9,025 bases of DNA from assembly GCA_013911715.1 (NCBI GenBank), contig JACEST010000078.1, positions 1 to 9,025 of the forward strand, read 5' to 3'. Source of the stretch: Sphingopyxis sp. (GTDB lineage Bacteria; Pseudomonadota; Alphaproteobacteria; Sphingomonadales; Sphingomonadaceae). The position numbers and the translations under genes were made by a program. Position 1 is the stretch's first letter. Each line of letters starts with the position of its first letter. The notes beneath the pieces are model-generated. The model was given only the letters and a program-made list of their open reading frames with translations. It searched no databases and had not been told where the DNA came from. This document shows positions 6,982 to 9,025 of this stretch, piece by piece.

Positions 6982-7801
6982 CCGACCAGACGATAGCGTC
7001 GGCAGAGGAGGGGGACAGGCCCCGCGGCGGGTGCGCGGCATTCCGCTGCGCGCGATTCCAGCGAATGTCATCACGGCGCTGGCGCTGTGCTGCGGGCTGA
7101 CCGGCGTCCTGCTCGCCATTGCCGCCTCGCAAAGCGGCGCGATCATCGACTGGAAATATGCGGTCGGCGCGATCGTCGCCGCCGGGGTGCTCGACGGCAT
7201 GGACGGGCGTGTTGCGCGTATGCTCAACGGGCAAAGCCGCTTTGGTGCTGAGCTCGATTCGCTGTCGGACGTGATTGCTTTTGGCGTGTCGCCGGCGCTG
7301 ATCACCTATTTGTGGGCGATCAGCGACGACAGCCGCCAATGGGGTTGGATTTGCGCACTGGGCTACGTCATTTGCGCTGCGCTGCGTCTGGCTCGATTCA
7401 ACGCGGCGATCGATATCGAGGACCAGCCGCACAAGTCGGCCGGCTTTCTGACCGGCGTGCCAGCACCGGCGGGGGCGGGGCTGGTGTTCCTGCCGATGTA
7501 TTTGTGGTTCGTCACGGGCGCCGACCTGTTTCGCGAACCGCTGCCCGTGGCAATATGGCTGGGCCTTGTCGGCTTCCTGATGATCTCAAACCTTGCGACC
7601 TTCAGCTGGGGGCGGGTGCGCGTGCGCCAGACGCTGCGGATGGAACTGATCTTGCTCGCGGCGCTGGCCGGCTCCGCGCTGTTTTTCACACCCTGGCATC
7701 TGCTGAGCCTGGTCAGCTTCGTCTATGCCGCGCTGATCCCCTTCAGCATCGCCAGCTATGCGCGTATCAAACGGCAGCGCGCAGCATCCCGGCCGAATTA
7801 G
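6971..7801 (+). CDS. pssA: CDP-diacylglycerol--serine O-phosphatidyltransferase
   Basis: 276 aa from the TTG at 6971. The enzyme makes phosphatidylserine and CMP from CDP-diacylglycerol and L-serine in the inner membrane. The CDP-alcohol phosphatidyltransferase signature is complete at 75-100: Asp75, Asp78-Gly79, Ala82-Arg83, Gly92, Asp96 and Asp100. Several hydrophobic segments follow, up to about residue 265, ending in a basic tail. The same frame extends back to an ATG at 6848, but that part overlaps psd and encodes a Cys/Arg/Trp-rich sequence unlike the family. TTG at 6971 is chosen because GGAG (6957-6960) lies 10 nt upstream and it overlaps the psd stop by 11 nt. GTG at 7031, just before the conserved RGIPLRAIPAN, is the main alternative, although the purine-rich GAGGAGG (7006-7012) is 18 nt from it. 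The last 35 nt overlap a convergent small gene. Confidence 0.93.
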   Translation: MASNRPDDSVGRGGGQAPRRVRGIPLRAIPANVITALALCCGLTGVLLAIAASQSGAIIDWKYAVGAIVAAGVLDGMDGRVARMLNGQSRFGAELDSLSDVIAFGVSPALITYLWAISDDSRQWGWICALGYVICAALRLARFNAAIDIEDQPHKSAGFLTGVPAPAGAGLVFLPMYLWFVTGADLFREPLPVAIWLGLVGFLMISNLATFSWGRVRVRQTLRMELILLAALAGSALFFTPWHLLSLVSFVYAALIPFSIASYARIKRQRAASRPN

Positions 7802-8027
7802 CCGGCCGCCGTGCCCGGCCCAAACCGGGCCGCACCGGCCCCATTGTCATCCGCGCCCGCGCCTGCGGCGGAAACTTGCCTGCGTCCCACGCGGTGGCAC
7901 CAAAGGCCCCATATCCAGCCAATGCCGACAAAATCGCGTCGCGATTCCCGGCCAACATCCCCACAATCACCAGCAGCGCAAAGGCGGCACCGGCGGCAAA
8001 CAACAGCGCAATGGCCAGGGTCAGCAT
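7767..8027 (-). CDS. Small single-helix membrane protein, unknown function
   Basis: 86 aa from the ATG at 8027. This start is chosen over the longer open frame (to 8195) because GGAAGGA (8042-8036 on the minus strand) lies 8 nt upstream and because the protein then begins with a clean hydrophobic segment (residues 2-26, MLTLAIALLFAAGAAFALLV). The rest is Gly/Ala-rich, then basic and Pro-rich (PPQARAR, GLGRARRP). One inner-membrane helix with a short tail is the only structural inference. I do not recognise a named family, though small proteins beginning MLTLA with this make-up look familiar from sphingomonads. It faces pssA and overlaps its 3' end by 35 nt, and is divergent from rpsB. The strong ribosome binding site is the best argument that it is real. 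Confidence 0.62.
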   Translation of the reverse strand: MLTLAIALLFAAGAAFALLVIVGMLAGNRDAILSALAGYGAFGATAWDAGKFPPQARARMTMGPVRPGLGRARRPANSAGMLRAAV

Positions 8028-8054
8028 CGTCTTTTTCCTTCCCGTGGGGCCACT

Positions 8055-8060
8055 ATAATA
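8055..8060 (-). promoter_or_regulatory. Possible -10 box of the small membrane protein gene
   Basis: TATTAT on the minus strand (8060-8055) matches TATAAT at 5 of 6 positions and lies 27 nt before the ATG at 8027, leaving about 20 nt for a leader with the GGAAGGA ribosome binding site. No convincing -35 box is found 16-18 nt upstream. The plus strand reads TATAAT at 8054-8059, so orientation is ambiguous. Confidence 0.25.
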
Positions 8061-8157
8061 CGCAGGAAACCCCGGTTCCGTTTCATGTTCATGGTTTGTT
8101 CCATAATATTTCCAACTTGTCAAGCGGCAGTTTGGCGATTTGCTTGCTTTGCAACGC

Positions 8158-8186
8158 TTGCATTTCCTTGCCGACCCCGCTAACGG
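8158..8186 (+). promoter_or_regulatory. Putative rpsB promoter
   Basis: TTGCAT (8158-8163), a 17-nt spacer, then TAACGG (8181-8186) and a GC-rich discriminator CCCGCGC. Initiation near 8193-8194 would begin the transcript about 8 nt before the leader hairpin. The hexamers are poor matches to E. coli consensus, but the spacing, the GC-rich discriminator and the position are reasonable. A GC-rich discriminator would fit stringent control of a ribosomal protein gene (inference). Most of 8043-8157 upstream shows no recognisable element. Confidence 0.4.
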
Positions 8187-8201
8187 CCCGCGCATTCCTC
8201 A

Positions 8202-8273
8202 TGGGAAGCAACATCATCCGGTGCCGCAGCCTAGCTGCGGTTCTCGCTTCCCAGCGGACCAACCGGTAAGGAG
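8202..8273 (+). promoter_or_regulatory. Structured 5' leader of rpsB, candidate S2 autoregulatory element
   Basis: Outer stem TGGGAAGC (8202-8209) with GCTTCCCA (8246-8253), perfect over 8 bp. It encloses an inner stem CCGCAGC (8224-8230) with GCTGCGG (8234-8240), perfect over 7 bp around the loop CTA. The asymmetric internal loop contains CCGGT (8218-8222), which can pair with ACCGG (8262-8266) just 5' of the Shine-Dalgarno sequence TAAGGAG (8267-8273). That pairing crosses the outer stem and would be a pseudoknot. The ATG follows 7 nt after the Shine-Dalgarno. In E. coli, S2 represses rpsB-tsf through the rpsB leader, so this is a plausible functional counterpart. The pairings are seen directly; S2 binding is inferred. 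No T-tract follows, so it is not a terminator. Confidence 0.6.
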
Positions 8274-8280
8274 AACTACT

Positions 8281-9025
8281 ATGGCGGCACCTGTCGTCAC
8301 GATGCAGCAATTGATCGAGGCTGGCGCCCATTTCGGCCACCAGACCCACCGCTGGAACCCGCGCATGAAGCCGTATATTTTCGGTGCGCGCAACGGCATC
8401 CACATTCTTGACCTGTCGCAGAGCGTGCCCTTGTTTGCGCGCGCGCTGGAATTCGTCGCATCGACTGCAGCGGCGGGCGGCAAGGTGCTGTTCGTCGGCA
8501 CCAAGCGTCAGGCGCAGGGCCCCGTCGCCGACGCGGCGCGCGCCTCGGGCCAGCATTTCGTCAACCATCGCTGGCTGGGCGGCATGCTCACCAACTGGAA
8601 GACGATTTCGAACAGCATCAAGCGTCTGAAGACGCTCGAAGAGCAGCTGTCGGGCGAAATTTCGGGATTGACCAAAAAGGAAATCCTGAACCGCACGCGC
8701 GAACGCGATAAGCTTGAAATGAGCCTGGGCGGCATCCGCGACATGGGCGGCATTCCCGACGTGATGTTCGTGATCGACGCCAACAAGGAAGAGCTCGCCA
8801 TCAAGGAAGCCAATGTGCTTGGCATCCCCGTCGTCGCGATCCTCGATTCGAATGTGTCGCCCGACGGCATCGCTTTCCCGGTTCCGGCCAATGATGACGC
8901 GGCGCGCGCTATCCGCCTTTATTGCGATGCGATTGCCCAGGCCGCCACACGCGGGGGTCAACAGGCCCGCGCGGATCGCGGCGAAGATCTGGGGGCAGCG
9001 GTTGAACCCGTCGCCGAGCCCGTGC
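8281..9025 (+). CDS. rpsB: 30S ribosomal protein S2 (3' end beyond the window)
   Basis: The first 248 aa are visible and the frame is open at the window edge. S2 binds late on the head-body junction of the 30S subunit and is needed for recruiting S1. The sequence is typical throughout: LIEAGAHFGHQTHRWNP (11-27), the first S2 signature; FVGTKRQAQ (71-79); NHRWLGGMLTNW (95-106); and the second signature around IPDVMFVIDANKEELAIKEA (158-177). Residues 201-218 complete the core. The Glu/Ala/Pro-rich sequence after about residue 223 is a C-terminal extension, common in alphaproteobacterial S2. The start is fixed by TAAGGAG at 8267-8273, 7 nt before the ATG. tsf would be expected downstream, outside this window. 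Confidence 0.98.
   Translation, partial: MAAPVVTMQQLIEAGAHFGHQTHRWNPRMKPYIFGARNGIHILDLSQSVPLFARALEFVASTAAAGGKVLFVGTKRQAQGPVADAARASGQHFVNHRWLGGMLTNWKTISNSIKRLKTLEEQLSGEISGLTKKEILNRTRERDKLEMSLGGIRDMGGIPDVMFVIDANKEELAIKEANVLGIPVVAILDSNVSPDGIAFPVPANDDAARAIRLYCDAIAQAATRGGQQARADRGEDLGAAVEPVAEPV

Noticed and set aside
6130..7305. 391-codon ORF antisense to psd and pssA
   Set aside because: Low-complexity shadow of two well-supported genes; no domain recognised.
7813..7830. GCCCGG/CCGGGC hairpin after pssA as terminator
   Set aside because: Only 6 bp, no T-tract, and inside the coding sequence of the small convergent gene.
8089..8961. 290-codon ORF antisense to rpsB
   Set aside because: Shadow of the unmistakable S2 coding sequence.
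1..9025. A mobile, defence, phage or biosynthetic island
   Set aside because: All genes are chromosomal housekeeping types with uniform composition by eye; no integrase, transposase, CRISPR repeats, tRNA attachment site or unusual cluster was found.

Overview
The window looks like ordinary chromosomal sequence from an alphaproteobacterium of the sphingomonad group (Sphingomonadaceae, perhaps Sphingopyxis-like). The evidence is high GC content, the protein sequences, the psd-pssA / small membrane protein / rpsB order, and a palindromic repeat of a kind I associate with sphingomonad genomes. The assignment comes from pattern recognition, not from a search.

Layout. 28-2895 (+): a large exported M16 zinc metallopeptidase with one active and one degenerate half. 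2896-4668 (-): a KefB/KefC-like cation:proton antiporter with a C-terminal nucleotide-binding TrkA-N domain; its stop codon abuts the peptidase stop codon with no base between them. 4669-4871: a short intergenic stretch with a 31-nt-arm inverted repeat. 4872-6092 (-): NADP-dependent isocitrate dehydrogenase. 6093-6246: a divergent promoter region. 6247-6981 (+): phosphatidylserine decarboxylase proenzyme, overlapping by 11 nt pssA (6971-7801, +), a CDP-alcohol phosphatidyltransferase. 7767-8027 (-): a small single-helix membrane protein gene whose 3' end overlaps the 3' end of pssA. 8028-8280: promoter and structured leader of rpsB. 8281-9025 (+): rpsB, ribosomal protein S2, cut by the window edge.

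Functional links. psd and pssA encode consecutive steps of phosphatidylethanolamine synthesis: PssA makes phosphatidylserine from CDP-diacylglycerol and serine, and Psd decarboxylates it. Their overlap indicates one transcript with coupled translation. The other genes are unrelated housekeeping functions (TCA cycle, ion homeostasis, envelope proteolysis, translation).

I see no phage, transposase, CRISPR array, defence cluster or biosynthetic island, and no convincing new multi-gene system. The most interesting signals are in the non-coding DNA. The first is a nested, possibly pseudoknotted hairpin directly upstream of the rpsB ribosome binding site. The second is a pair of promoters, for psd and for the antiporter, whose -10 boxes end exactly 7 nt before ATG with no Shine-Dalgarno sequence, which predicts leaderless mRNAs.
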